From Streptomyces sp. NBC_00459 (lineage in GTDB: Bacteria > Actinomycetota > Actinomycetes > Streptomycetales > Streptomycetaceae), in the NCBI RefSeq assembly GCF_036013955.1, contig NZ_CP107903.1, forward strand, positions 3,534,001-3,598,000: DNA of 64,000 bases. The letters run 5' to 3'. Each line of letters starts with the position of its first letter. The first letter of the stretch is position 1. The translations under genes were made by a program, and so were the position numbers. The notes below the pieces were generated by a model. The model saw only the letters and a list, made by a program, of their open reading frames with translations. It ran no database searches and was not told where the DNA came from. Positions 15,924 to 24,209 of this stretch are shown here, piece after piece.

Positions 15924-16277
15924 TCACGCCCCAGCAGCCGCACCCCCCGAAGCCGGCCAGATCTTTCGCAGCGCGTACCCCATGAACGCCGCGTTGGCCA
16001 GAGCCGCCGCCGCGATGCCCACGAGGTAGAGGGCCAGGAACGCTCCGTCGCCCGTGCCGTTCAGCGTGCCCTCGGGGAGGAGTGTGTAGAGGAGGCTCAG
16101 CGGAGCGGTCAGGACCCACGGCACCACGCCCGACATGGAGGCGTCGGCGTGGAAGACGAAGAAGGTGTCGACGAGGAAGAAGCCCGTCGCGGCGACGACC
16201 ACGGCCAGGTAGGCGCGGGAGAGCCAGTTGTCCGTGGCCAGAACGAGCAGGGTGCGGGGGCGGCGGTTGCCGTTCAT
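15924..16277 (-). CDS. Small integral membrane protein (SCO4225-like)
   Basis: A 117-residue protein with three hydrophobic helices: LSRAYLAVVVAATGFFLVDT (about 19-38), VVPWVLTAPLSLLYTLL (about 51-67) and FLALYLVGIAAAALANAAFM (about 80-99). The VDTFFVFHADASMSGV link between helices 1 and 2 resembles, from memory, the streptomycete SCO4225-type membrane family of unknown function. It starts at ATG 16277 and is followed by a good hairpin terminator. It is divergent from desE, with 362 bases between them. No function can be assigned. Confidence 0.65.
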   Translation of the reverse strand: MNGNRRPRTLLVLATDNWLSRAYLAVVVAATGFFLVDTFFVFHADASMSGVVPWVLTAPLSLLYTLLPEGTLNGTGDGAFLALYLVGIAAAALANAAFMGYALRKIWPASGGAAAGA

Positions 16278-16639
16278 CGTGTCCTCCGGTGAGTGCGCCG
16301 CGCCGTGCTGCGCGATGCCTCAACAGTGGCCCGCGCACCGCCGACCGGGCATGAGTACGCCTACTCATCCGTAACCAAGCTTCCTCGGCGCCGAGTTGAC
16401 CCTCACCCCACCCTTCATCATCACGGTACAGCCATCGCCGTCACGCATGAATAGTCACCCGGATGAGCACCCAGCCTTCAATACACAGGCTTTCCACAGA
16501 AACCAGCACACCCCGGCACCGGGCCGCCCCGGTCGCCCCACTCCTCCGACCCACCCCCTGGACACCAGATAAAGTTAGGCTAACCTAACCTTCGAATTGT
16601 CCGGCGGGCCGAACCGCCCCGTTCGAAAGCAGCCATCTC
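16278..16639. other. Divergent intergenic region upstream of desE
   Basis: No gene is seen. The right third contains the iron box at 16570-16588, whose position 50 bases before the desE start fits promoter occlusion by an iron-dependent repressor. The left part would hold the promoter of the leftward membrane-protein gene. Confidence 0.6.
16570..16588. promoter_or_regulatory. Iron box before desE (DmdR/IdeR-type operator)
   Basis: TAAAGTTAGGCTAACCTAA matches 17 of 19 positions of TTAGGTTAGGCTAACCTAA, the streptomycete iron box bound by the Fe-dependent repressors DmdR1/IdeR. Repression of desE under iron sufficiency is expected. Confidence 0.88.
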
Positions 16640-17698
16640 ATGTCCAACGCCCGTGCCATCCACCTCTCCCGCCGCGGCATGCTCGCCGCAGGCGGCGCCC
16701 TCGGCCTCGGGGCCGTCCTCGCCGCCTGTGGGGACGAAGACGCGAAAAGCGGTGGCTCGGACGCGGACGCGTCGAAGGCCGCCGCCGCTCCCGCCGGGCC
16801 CTGGACGTTCAAGGACGACCGCGGCCAGACCGCCAAGGCCGACAAGGTGCCCTCCAGCATCGTCGCCTTCACCGGTGTCGCCGCCGCGCTCCACGACTAC
16901 GGTGTCGAGGTCAAGGGCGTCTTCGGCCCGACGACGACCAAGGACGGCAAGGCGGACGTCCAGGCCGGTGACCTGGACGTCACCAAGGTGACCGTCCTCG
17001 GCAACGAGTGGGGCCAGTTCAACATCGAGAAGTACGCGGCCCTAGCCCCGGACCTCCTCGTCACCACGATGTTCGACAGCGCCGGCACCCTCTGGTACGT
17101 CCCGGAGGAGTCCAAGGAGAAGATCCTCGCCGTCGGCGCCCCGACCGTCGGCATCTCCGTGTTCGACATCCAGCTGGACCAGCCGCTGCAGCGCATGCTG
17201 GAGCTGGCCAAGACCCTCGGCGCGGACACCGCCTCCGCCAAGGTGACCGCCGCGAAGAAGGCCTTCGAGGACGCCGCCGTCCGACTGCGCGCGGCCACCA
17301 AGGCCAAGCCGAACATCAAGGTGCTGGTGGGTTCCGCGAGCCAGGACATCTTCTACGTCTCCGGCTCCAACCTCTCCGTCGACCTGGAGTACTTCAAGGC
17401 CCTCGGCGTGAACTTCGTCGAGCCCTCCGCCGACGCGCTGAAGGCGAGCGGCGGCTGGTACGAGAACCTGAGCTGGGAGAACGTCGACAAGTACAAGGCC
17501 GACGTGATCATGATGGACAACCGTACGTCGGCGATCCAGCCCGGCGACATCACCGAGGCGACCTGGAAGCAGTTGCCCGCGGTGAAGGCGGGGCAGGTCA
17601 TCGCCCGTAATCCCGAGCCGATTCTGTCGTACGACAAGTGCGTGCCGCTTCTCACGAGCCTTGCGGAGGCCATCGAGAACGCGAAGAAGGTCAGCTGA
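16640..17698 (+). CDS. desE: Ferric desferrioxamine binding lipoprotein DesE
   Basis: A 352-residue siderophore-binding protein. The N-terminus SRRGMLAAGGALGLGAVLAAC has twin Arg at 11-12 and a lipobox Cys at 30, so it is probably a Tat-exported lipoprotein. The remainder is a FecB/periplasmic-binding-protein-2 fold (GPWTFKDDRGQTAKADKVPS, IVAFTGVAAALHDYG, then EKYAALAPDLLVTT). It delivers ferrioxamine to an ABC importer; no permease genes lie here. It is preceded by an iron box and lies just upstream of desF and desABCD, the same order I recall for SCO2780-SCO2785. It is the uptake counterpart of the biosynthetic genes. Confidence 0.92.
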   Translation: MSNARAIHLSRRGMLAAGGALGLGAVLAACGDEDAKSGGSDADASKAAAAPAGPWTFKDDRGQTAKADKVPSSIVAFTGVAAALHDYGVEVKGVFGPTTTKDGKADVQAGDLDVTKVTVLGNEWGQFNIEKYAALAPDLLVTTMFDSAGTLWYVPEESKEKILAVGAPTVGISVFDIQLDQPLQRMLELAKTLGADTASAKVTAAKKAFEDAAVRLRAATKAKPNIKVLVGSASQDIFYVSGSNLSVDLEYFKALGVNFVEPSADALKASGGWYENLSWENVDKYKADVIMMDNRTSAIQPGDITEATWKQLPAVKAGQVIARNPEPILSYDKCVPLLTSLAEAIENAKKVS

Positions 17699-17742
17699 CT
17701 CAGGCGCCCCAACTCGCGCCGTGAGTCGACTTGTTCGTGGGG

Positions 17743-17800
17743 AGCTGCGGGCCCGTCATGGCTGGTCGCGCAGTTCCCCGCGCCCCTTCGGGGGCGCGTC
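17743..17800. repeat. Dispersed intergenic repeat, copy A
   Basis: Contains GCTGGTCGCGCAGTTCCCCG followed by CGCCCC, then a short hairpin GCGCCCC-TTC-GGGGCGC-like segment. It lies between desE and desF. The core is shared with copies at 30555, 43238 and 49200. Confidence 0.8.
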
Positions 17801-17832
17801 ATCGCGTCCCCTGACATTCATCAGGAGTCCGA

Positions 17833-18753
17833 ATGACAACCACCGTGGCCGCCGTTCCCTTCCGGTTCTTCGCCCTCCACGTCGTGCGGACCGCGCGGCT
17901 CGGGCCCTCGCTCGTGCGTGTCACCTTCGCCGGGGACGATCTGGCCGCCTTCCGCTCCGACGGGCTCGACCAGAGCCTCTCCCTCTTCCTCCCCCATCCG
18001 GGGCAGGACGCCCCCGCCGTGCCCGTCGAGCTGGGCGACGGATGGTGGCAGGGATGGCGTGAACTCCCGGACGACGTACGGGCGGTGATGCGCTCGTACA
18101 CGCTCCGCGCGCTGCGCGCCGACGCCCACGGCCGTACGACGGAGATCGACATCGACTTCGTCCTGCACGGTGTCGAGCCGGGTGCCCTCGCCCCCGCCGG
18201 GCCAGCCTCCCTGTGGGCCTCCCGCGCCGGTGCCAGTGATCGTGTCCTTCTGCTCGGACCGGCGATCGCCGACAACCGCGCGATCCGCTTCCGCCCGCCG
18301 ACCGGCACCGACCTCGTCGTCATCTGGGCCGACGAGACCGCCGTACCGGCCGCCTCCGCGATCCTCGAACAGCTCCCCGCCGGCACCCGGGCCCAGGTCT
18401 GGCTGGAGGCCGGGCACGCCGGTGACATCCAGGACCTGGAGACCGCCGCCGACGCGGAGATCACATGGCTCGTGCGCGGCGCGACCACAGCCACGGCCAC
18501 GGGCGCAACCACAGGCGCAGTCGTCGGCACCGGCACCGGAACCGCCGCGCCCACCGCTCTGGAAGCCGTCCGGGGCGCCCAACTCCCCTCCGCCGAGCGG
18601 CCGTACGCCTGGATCGCGGGTGAGTCGTCCGCCGTGAAGGAGCTGCGTCGGCATCTCGTGGGTGAGCGCGGGATCGACCGCCGAGCCGTCACCTTCGTCG
18701 GCTACTGGCGGCGCGGGCTCAGCGAGGAGCAGCTGCGCGAGCAGTCCGAATGA
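17833..18753 (+). CDS. desF: Siderophore-interacting protein, ferric-siderophore reductase type
   Basis: A 306-residue flavoreductase of the ViuB/SIP family. The FAD-binding barrel is at the N-terminus (FRFFALHVVRTARLGPSLVR, VRVTFAGDD, then RSYTLRALRADA near 90). The NAD(P)H-like half follows (DRVLLLGPAIADNRAI, VIWADETAVPAASAILEQLP), and the SIP-type C-terminus reads YAWIAGESSAVKELRRHLVG and TFVGYWRRG. Family knowledge: it reduces ferric siderophore in the cytosol to release iron. A 20-residue Ala/Thr/Gly-rich loop (ATTATATGATTGAVVGTGTG region) interrupts the C-domain. It starts at ATG 17833 behind AGGAG. It is separated from desE by 134 bases containing a dispersed repeat, and from desA by an iron box. 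Confidence 0.9.
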   Translation: MTTTVAAVPFRFFALHVVRTARLGPSLVRVTFAGDDLAAFRSDGLDQSLSLFLPHPGQDAPAVPVELGDGWWQGWRELPDDVRAVMRSYTLRALRADAHGRTTEIDIDFVLHGVEPGALAPAGPASLWASRAGASDRVLLLGPAIADNRAIRFRPPTGTDLVVIWADETAVPAASAILEQLPAGTRAQVWLEAGHAGDIQDLETAADAEITWLVRGATTATATGATTGAVVGTGTGTAAPTALEAVRGAQLPSAERPYAWIAGESSAVKELRRHLVGERGIDRRAVTFVGYWRRGLSEEQLREQSE

Positions 18754-18821
18754 CGGCGCGGAGGCCTGGATCGCATGGATCACAGCTTGTGACTGGTGGG
18801 GCAGGAGTACCTCACAGGAAC

Positions 18822-18840
18822 TTAGGTTAGGCTAACCTAA
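18822..18840. promoter_or_regulatory. Perfect iron box before desABCD
   Basis: TTAGGTTAGGCTAACCTAA matches all 19 consensus positions. The symmetry extends by two more bases on each side (18820-18842). It lies 65 bases before the desA start and should place the biosynthetic operon under DmdR/IdeR iron repression. Confidence 0.95.
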
Positions 18841-18904
18841 GTTTACCCCGTTCGACATGGCGAACACGAACCTGCCCTCTCTGTCCCCCCCGGAGGCTCC
18901 CCCG

Positions 18905-20395
18905 ATGCGCTCGCACCTGCTCAATGACACGACAGCGGAGCGGTACCGCCGCTCCGTGACCGAAGGAGTCGAGCGGGTGGCGGCCAAACTCGCCACCACC
19001 AACCGTCCGTTCACCGGCGTCACGGTCGACGCCCTCGCCCCCCGCATCGACCGGATCGACCTGGACCGGCCCCTCCTCGACGAGGCCGCCGCCCTCGACG
19101 AGCTCGAAGAGGTCTATCTGCGCGACGCGATCTACTTCCACCACCCGCGCTACCTCGCCCACCTCAACTGCCCGGTGGTCATACCCGCGGTGCTCGGCGA
19201 GGCGATCCTCTCCGCCGTCAACTCCTCCCTCGACACCTGGGACCAGTCGGCCGGCGGCACCCTCATCGAGCGCAAACTGATCGACTGGACCAACGAGCGC
19301 ATCGGCCTCGGCGCCGCCGCCGACGGCATCTTCACCAGCGGCGGCAGCCAGTCCAACCTCCAGGCGCTGCTGCTCGCCCGGGAGGAGGCCAAGAGCGAGT
19401 CCGCCGCCGACCTGCGTATCTTCGCCTCCGAGGTCAGCCACTTCAGCGTGAAGAAGTCCGCGAAGCTCCTCGGGCTGAGCCCCGACTCGGTCGTCTCCAT
19501 CCCCGTCGACCACGACAAGCGGATGCGGACCGTCGCCCTGGCCCACGAGTTGGAGCGCTGCGAGCGCGACGGGCTGGTGCCCATGGCCGTCGTCGCCACC
19601 GCCGGCACCACCGACTTCGGCTCGATCGACCCGCTGCCCGAGATCGCCGAACTCTGCGCCCAATACGGCACCTGGCTGCACGTCGACGCCGCCTACGGCT
19701 GCGGACTGCTCGCCTCGGTCAGGCGCCGCGGCCTCCTCACCGGCATCGAGCGCGCCGACTCGGTCACCGTCGACTACCACAAGTCCTTCTTCCAGCCGGT
19801 GAGTTCGAGCGCCCTGCTGGTCCGGGACGCGGCCACGCTCCGCCACGCGACCTATCACGCCGAGTACCTCAACCCGCGCCGCATGGTGCTGGAGCGCATC
19901 CCCAACCAGGTCGACAAGTCCCTCCAGACGACCCGCCGTTTCGATGCTCTCAAGCTGTGGATGACCCTGCGCGTGATGGGTGCCGACGGCATCGGCGAAC
20001 TCTTCGACGAGGTCTGCGACCTGGCCCAGGAGGGCTGGGAGCTGCTCGCCGCCGACCCGCGCTACGACGTCGTCGTCGAGCCCTCGCTCTCCACCCTCGT
20101 CTTCCGCTACATCCCCGCCGCCGTCACCGACCCCGCGGAGATCGACCGCGCCAACCTGTACGCCCGCAAGGCCCTGTTCGCCTCCGGTGCGGCCGTGGTC
20201 GCGGGGACGAAGGTCGGCGGACGCCACTACCTCAAGTTCACCCTGCTCAACCCCGAGACCACGACGGACGACATCACCGCCGTACTCGACCTCATCGCCG
20301 GCCATGCCGAGCAGTACCTGGGAGAGTCCGCCGACCGCGTCCCGTCCGTCACACCCGTCACGCCCGTCCCGTCCGTCACCTCCGTCGCTTCCTGA
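18905..20395 (+). CDS. desA: Lysine decarboxylase DesA (PLP-dependent)
   Basis: A 496-residue fold-type I PLP decarboxylase. FTSGGSQSNLQALLLAREEA binds the phosphate, and AVVATAGTTDFGSIDPLPEI then HVDAAYGCGLLAS supply the PLP Asp and the stacking region. The Schiff-base Lys is residue 293 in VDYHKSFFQP. Despite resembling aromatic-amino-acid decarboxylases, the operon context identifies it as DesA, which makes cadaverine from lysine, the first step to desferrioxamine. Start ATG 18905 follows GGAGG at good spacing and gives the conserved MRSHLLNDTTAERYRRSVTE; ATG 18857 would add 16 residues without support. A hydrophobic/Pro-Val-Thr repeat tail (SVTPVTPVPSVTSVAS) ends the chain. Confidence 0.93.
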   Translation: MRSHLLNDTTAERYRRSVTEGVERVAAKLATTNRPFTGVTVDALAPRIDRIDLDRPLLDEAAALDELEEVYLRDAIYFHHPRYLAHLNCPVVIPAVLGEAILSAVNSSLDTWDQSAGGTLIERKLIDWTNERIGLGAAADGIFTSGGSQSNLQALLLAREEAKSESAADLRIFASEVSHFSVKKSAKLLGLSPDSVVSIPVDHDKRMRTVALAHELERCERDGLVPMAVVATAGTTDFGSIDPLPEIAELCAQYGTWLHVDAAYGCGLLASVRRRGLLTGIERADSVTVDYHKSFFQPVSSSALLVRDAATLRHATYHAEYLNPRRMVLERIPNQVDKSLQTTRRFDALKLWMTLRVMGADGIGELFDEVCDLAQEGWELLAADPRYDVVVEPSLSTLVFRYIPAAVTDPAEIDRANLYARKALFASGAAVVAGTKVGGRHYLKFTLLNPETTTDDITAVLDLIAGHAEQYLGESADRVPSVTPVTPVPSVTSVAS

Positions 20396-20423
20396 AGCCG
20401 AAGCCCTGAACAGGACCGAAGCA

Positions 20424-21692
20424 GTGAACAAGACCTACGACTTCATCGGGATCGGTCTCGGCCCCTTCAACCTCGGCCTCGCCTGCCTCACCGAGCCGAT
20501 CGACGAACTCGACGGCGTCTTCCTGGAGTCGAAGCCCGACTTCGAGTGGCACTCGGGGATGTTCCTCGAAGGCGCCCATCTCCAGACGCCGTTCATGTCG
20601 GACCTCGTCACCCTCGCCGACCCGACCTCCCCGTACTCCTTCCTCAACTACCTGAAGGAATCGGGCCGGTTGTACTCGTTCTACATCCGCGAGAACTTCT
20701 ATCCCCTGCGTGTCGAGTACGACGACTACTGCCGCTGGGCCGCGAACAAACTGCGCAGCGTCCGCTTCAACACCACGGTCGCCGAGGTGACTTACGAGTA
20801 CGAGGACGAGCTGTACGTGGTCCGTACGGCCACCGGTGACCTCTACCGGGCGCGCAGGCTGGTCCTCGGCACCGGCACTCCCCCGTACATCCCGGACGCG
20901 TGTGCGGACCTGGCCGGGGACTTCATCCACAACTCCCGGTACATGCGGCACAAGCGGGAGTTGCAGGCGAAGGAGTCGATCACGCTCGTCGGCAGTGGCC
21001 AGTCCGCCGCCGAGATCTACCACGACCTCCTCAGCGAGATCGACGTCCACGGCTACCGGCTCAACTGGGTGACGCGCTCGCCGCGTTTCTTCCCGCTCGA
21101 ATACACCAAGCTGACGCTGGAGATGACCTCCCCGGAGTACATCGACTACTTCCGCGCGCTGCCCGAGCGGACCCGATACCGCCTCACACAGGACCAGAAG
21201 GGCCTGTTCAAGGGCATCGACGGCGAGCTGATCAACGAGATCTTCGACCTGCTCTACCGGAAGAACCTCGGCGGCCCGGTCCCCACCCGGCTGCTCACCA
21301 ACTCCGCGCTGAACACGGTGACTTACGAGGCCGGGAGCGGGACGTACACGCTCGGGCTGCGCCAGGAGGAGCAGGACAAGGAGTACACCCTGGACACCCA
21401 GGGCCTGATCCTCGCCACCGGCTACAAGTACGCCGAGCCGGAGTTCCTCAAGCCCGTCCGCGACCGCCTGCGCTACGACACCCAGGGCAACTTCGACATC
21501 GCCCGCAACTACTCGATCGACACGACCGGCCGCGGGGTCTTCCTGCAGAACGCCGGCGTCCACACCCACTCGATCACCTCGCCCGACCTGGGCATGGGCG
21601 CGTACCGCAACAGCTTCATCATCGGCGAGCTGCTCGGCAGCGAGTACTACCCGGTCGAGAAGACCATCGCCTTCCAGGAGTTCGCCGTATGA
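20424..21692 (+). CDS. desB: Cadaverine N-hydroxylase DesB
   Basis: A 422-residue flavin-dependent N-hydroxylase. IGIGLGPFNLGLACLTEPI near the start is the FAD site, and TLVGSGQSAAEIYHDLLSEI at about 190-209 the NADPH site. The C-terminal ATGYKYAEPEF motif is typical of lysine/ornithine N-monooxygenases. It hydroxylates cadaverine to N-hydroxycadaverine. Start GTG 20424 is preceded by AGGA; 28 bases separate it from desA, and its stop overlaps desC by 4 bases. The overlap plus shared iron box place it in one operon with desA, desC and desD. Confidence 0.94.
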   Translation: MNKTYDFIGIGLGPFNLGLACLTEPIDELDGVFLESKPDFEWHSGMFLEGAHLQTPFMSDLVTLADPTSPYSFLNYLKESGRLYSFYIRENFYPLRVEYDDYCRWAANKLRSVRFNTTVAEVTYEYEDELYVVRTATGDLYRARRLVLGTGTPPYIPDACADLAGDFIHNSRYMRHKRELQAKESITLVGSGQSAAEIYHDLLSEIDVHGYRLNWVTRSPRFFPLEYTKLTLEMTSPEYIDYFRALPERTRYRLTQDQKGLFKGIDGELINEIFDLLYRKNLGGPVPTRLLTNSALNTVTYEAGSGTYTLGLRQEEQDKEYTLDTQGLILATGYKYAEPEFLKPVRDRLRYDTQGNFDIARNYSIDTTGRGVFLQNAGVHTHSITSPDLGMGAYRNSFIIGELLGSEYYPVEKTIAFQEFAV

Positions 21693-22249
21693 CCTCCGTA
21701 ACCCCCACGACCCCCACCACCTCCATGACCTTCACCCTCCGTCCGCTCGACCCCCTGAACGACGCCGAGCTGCTGCACAGTTGGCTCACGCATCCCAAGG
21801 CGGCCTACTGGATGATGCAGGACGCCCGGCTCGAAGACGTCGAGCGCGCCTACATGGAGGTGGCCGCCGACCAGCACCAGGACGCCCTCCTAGGCCTCCT
21901 CGACGGCGTGCCCGCCTTCCTGATGGAGCAGTACGACCCGGTCCACCGCGAGCTGGTCGGCCTGTACGAGCCGCAGCCCGGTGATGTCGGCATGCACTTC
22001 CTGGTGCCGGCGACCGACACACCGGTGTCCGGGTTCACCAGGTCTGTCATCACTGCCGTGATGACCCACCTCTTCGAGGACCCGCGCACCGCCCGCGTCG
22101 TCGTCGAGCCGGACGTCGGCAACAAGGCGGTGCACGCCCTGAACGAAGCCGTCGGGTTCGTGCCCGAGCGAGAGATACAGAAGCCGGAGAAGAAGGCGTT
22201 GCTGAGTTTCTGCACCCGCGAGCAGTTCGAGAGGGCGATGTCCGTATGA
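21689..22249 (+). CDS. desC: N-hydroxycadaverine acyltransferase DesC
   Basis: A 186-residue GNAT-fold acyltransferase of the siderophore (IucB-like) type. TFTLRPLDPLNDAELLHSWL begins the domain; GVPAFLMEQYDPVHRELVGL, GDVGMHFLVP and the C-terminal EPDVGNKAVHALNEAVGFVP, which contacts CoA, complete it. It transfers succinyl or acetyl groups to N-hydroxycadaverine to make hydroxamates. It overlaps desB and desD by 4 bases each (ATGA), so translation is coupled throughout. Confidence 0.94.
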   Translation: MTSVTPTTPTTSMTFTLRPLDPLNDAELLHSWLTHPKAAYWMMQDARLEDVERAYMEVAADQHQDALLGLLDGVPAFLMEQYDPVHRELVGLYEPQPGDVGMHFLVPATDTPVSGFTRSVITAVMTHLFEDPRTARVVVEPDVGNKAVHALNEAVGFVPEREIQKPEKKALLSFCTREQFERAMSV

Positions 22250-24027
22250 GCCTCACCGACGCCACCGCCCACCTCTCCCCCGAGCGCTGGGAACAGGCCA
22301 ACCGCCTCCTGATCCGCAAGGCCCTCGCCGAGTTCGCCCACGAACGCCTCATCACTCCCGAGGCGGCCGACGAGAACGACAGCGATCGGTACGTCGTACT
22401 CGGCGACGACGGTCTGACCCGCTACCGATTCAGCGCCACCCGCCACGCCCTCGACCACTGGCAGGTCGACGCCGAGTCGATCACCAGGCACCGCGGCGGG
22501 TCCGAACTCCCGCTCTCCGCCCTCGACTTCTTCATCGAGCTGAAGAAATCGCTCGGCCTGAGCGACGAGGTCCTGCCCGTCTACCTGGAGGAGATCTCCT
22601 CCACCCTCTCCGGCACCTGCTACAAGCTCACCAAGCCGCAGATCCCCGTCGCCGAACTCGTAAACAGCGGCTTCCAGGCGATCGAGACCGGGATGACCGA
22701 GGGCCACCCCTGCTTCGTCGCCAACAACGGACGGCTCGGGTTCGGCGTGCACGAGTACCTCTCGTACGCGCCCGAGACCGCGAGCCCGGTCCGGCTGGTG
22801 TGGCTGGCCGCGCACCGCTCGCGCGCCGCGTTCACGGCGGGCGTCGGGATCGAGTACGAGGCCTTCCTGCGCGCGGAGTTGGGGCAGGAGACGGTCGTCC
22901 GCTTCCGTACGAAACTGTCCGACCAGGGTCTCGACCCCACCGAGTACCTCTTCATCCCGGTGCACCCCTGGCAGTGGTGGAACAAGCTCACCGTCACCTT
23001 CGCCGCCGAGATCGCCCAGCGGCACCTGGTCTGCCTGGGCGAGGGCGACGACGAGTATCTCGCCCAGCAGTCCATCCGTACCTTCTTCAACCGGACCGAC
23101 CCCGAGAAGCACTACGTCAAGACGGCTCTGTCGGTCCTCAACATGGGCTTCATGCGCGGGCTTTCGGCCGCCTACATGGAGGCGACCCCTGCCATCAACG
23201 ACTGGCTCGCCCAACTCATCGACAACGACCCGGTGTTGAAGTCGACAGGCCTGTCGATCATCCGCGAGCGGGCGGCCGTCGGTTACCGCCACCTGGAGTA
23301 CGAGGCCGCCACCGACCGCTACTCCCCGTACCGCAAGATGCTGGCCGCGCTCTGGCGCGAGAGCCCGGTGTCGTCCCTCGAAGACGGCGAGTCGCTGGCC
23401 ACCATGGCCTCACTCGTCCATGTCGACCACGAGGGGCGCTCCTTCGCCTCCGCGCTCGTCGAGCAGTCGGGCCTGCCCCCGAAGGAGTGGCTGCGCGGCT
23501 ATCTGAACGCCTACTTCACCCCTCTCCTGCACAGCTTCTACGCCTACGACCTGGTCTACATGCCGCACGGCGAGAACGTGATCCTCGTCCTCAGGGACGG
23601 CACGGTCCAGCGCGCGATCTACAAGGACATCGCCGAGGAGATCGCCGTCCTGGACCCGGACGCGGTACTGCCGCCGACGGTCGAGCGGCTGCGCGTGGAC
23701 GTACCGGAGGAGAAGAAGCTCCTGTCCGTCTTCACGGACGTCTTCGACTGCTTCTTCCGCTTCCTGGCCGCGAACCTCGCCACCGAAGGCGTCCTGGCGG
23801 AGGACGACTTCTGGCGGACGGTCGCCGAGGTCACCCGCGCCTACCAGGAGGCGAACCCCCAACTGGCCGACAAATTCCGCCAGTACGACATGTTCGCCCC
23901 CGAGTTCGCCCTGTCCTGCCTCAACCGGCTGCAACTGCGTAACAACAAGCAGATGGTGGATCTGGCGGACCCGGCGGGCGCCCTCCAGCTGATCGGCACC
24001 CTGAAAAATCCCGTCGCAGGGTTCTGA
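22246..24027 (+). CDS. desD: NRPS-independent siderophore synthetase DesD
   Basis: A 593-residue IucA/IucC-family synthetase, the normal length for the family. Conserved segments include ISSTLSGTCYKLTKPQIPVA and GHPCFVANNGRLGFGVHEYL near 150-170 (ATP-binding lid), FIPVHPWQWWNKL around 235, and LSVLNMGFMRGLSAAYMEAT and HGENVILVLRDGTVQRAIYK in the C-terminal half, which carry Mg-ATP and substrate residues. It condenses and cyclises the N-hydroxy-N-succinylcadaverine units into desferrioxamine E or B with ATP. It is the final gene of the desABCD operon, followed 11 bases later by a strong hairpin terminator. Confidence 0.95.
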   Translation: MSLTDATAHLSPERWEQANRLLIRKALAEFAHERLITPEAADENDSDRYVVLGDDGLTRYRFSATRHALDHWQVDAESITRHRGGSELPLSALDFFIELKKSLGLSDEVLPVYLEEISSTLSGTCYKLTKPQIPVAELVNSGFQAIETGMTEGHPCFVANNGRLGFGVHEYLSYAPETASPVRLVWLAAHRSRAAFTAGVGIEYEAFLRAELGQETVVRFRTKLSDQGLDPTEYLFIPVHPWQWWNKLTVTFAAEIAQRHLVCLGEGDDEYLAQQSIRTFFNRTDPEKHYVKTALSVLNMGFMRGLSAAYMEATPAINDWLAQLIDNDPVLKSTGLSIIRERAAVGYRHLEYEAATDRYSPYRKMLAALWRESPVSSLEDGESLATMASLVHVDHEGRSFASALVEQSGLPPKEWLRGYLNAYFTPLLHSFYAYDLVYMPHGENVILVLRDGTVQRAIYKDIAEEIAVLDPDAVLPPTVERLRVDVPEEKKLLSVFTDVFDCFFRFLAANLATEGVLAEDDFWRTVAEVTRAYQEANPQLADKFRQYDMFAPEFALSCLNRLQLRNNKQMVDLADPAGALQLIGTLKNPVAGF

Positions 24028-24037
24028 TCAAGGCAGA

Positions 24038-24070
24038 CGGGCTCCCCGAGTACGGTCCTCGGGGAGCCCG
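24038..24070 (+). terminator. Terminator hairpin of desABCD
   Basis: Perfect 13-bp stem CGGGCTCCCCGAG / CTCGGGGAGCCCG with a 7-base loop, 11 bases after the desD stop. There is no U tract, as usual in Streptomyces. Confidence 0.88.
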
Positions 24071-24209
24071 TCACCGTCCGCGTCGACGCCTTCGCCCTCC
24101 GTACCGCTTCCGTGTACGCGACACGGGTGCGTGAACGCACAGCTCCCGCACAGAATGCGGCACTACGGTCCTGGCCTTGCCGTGCCCGCTCCGTGGGGAG
24201 TCGAGATTC

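Noticed and set aside
18905..20395. DesA as an aromatic L-amino-acid decarboxylase
   Set aside because: The fold is shared, but the operon with desBCD and the iron box identify lysine decarboxylase.
18827..20431. A 534-codon open frame on the minus strand opposite desA
   Set aside because: It is the shadow of a very GC-rich gene. The predicted protein is Gly/Val/Asp-rich, has no motifs, and desA is certain on the other strand.
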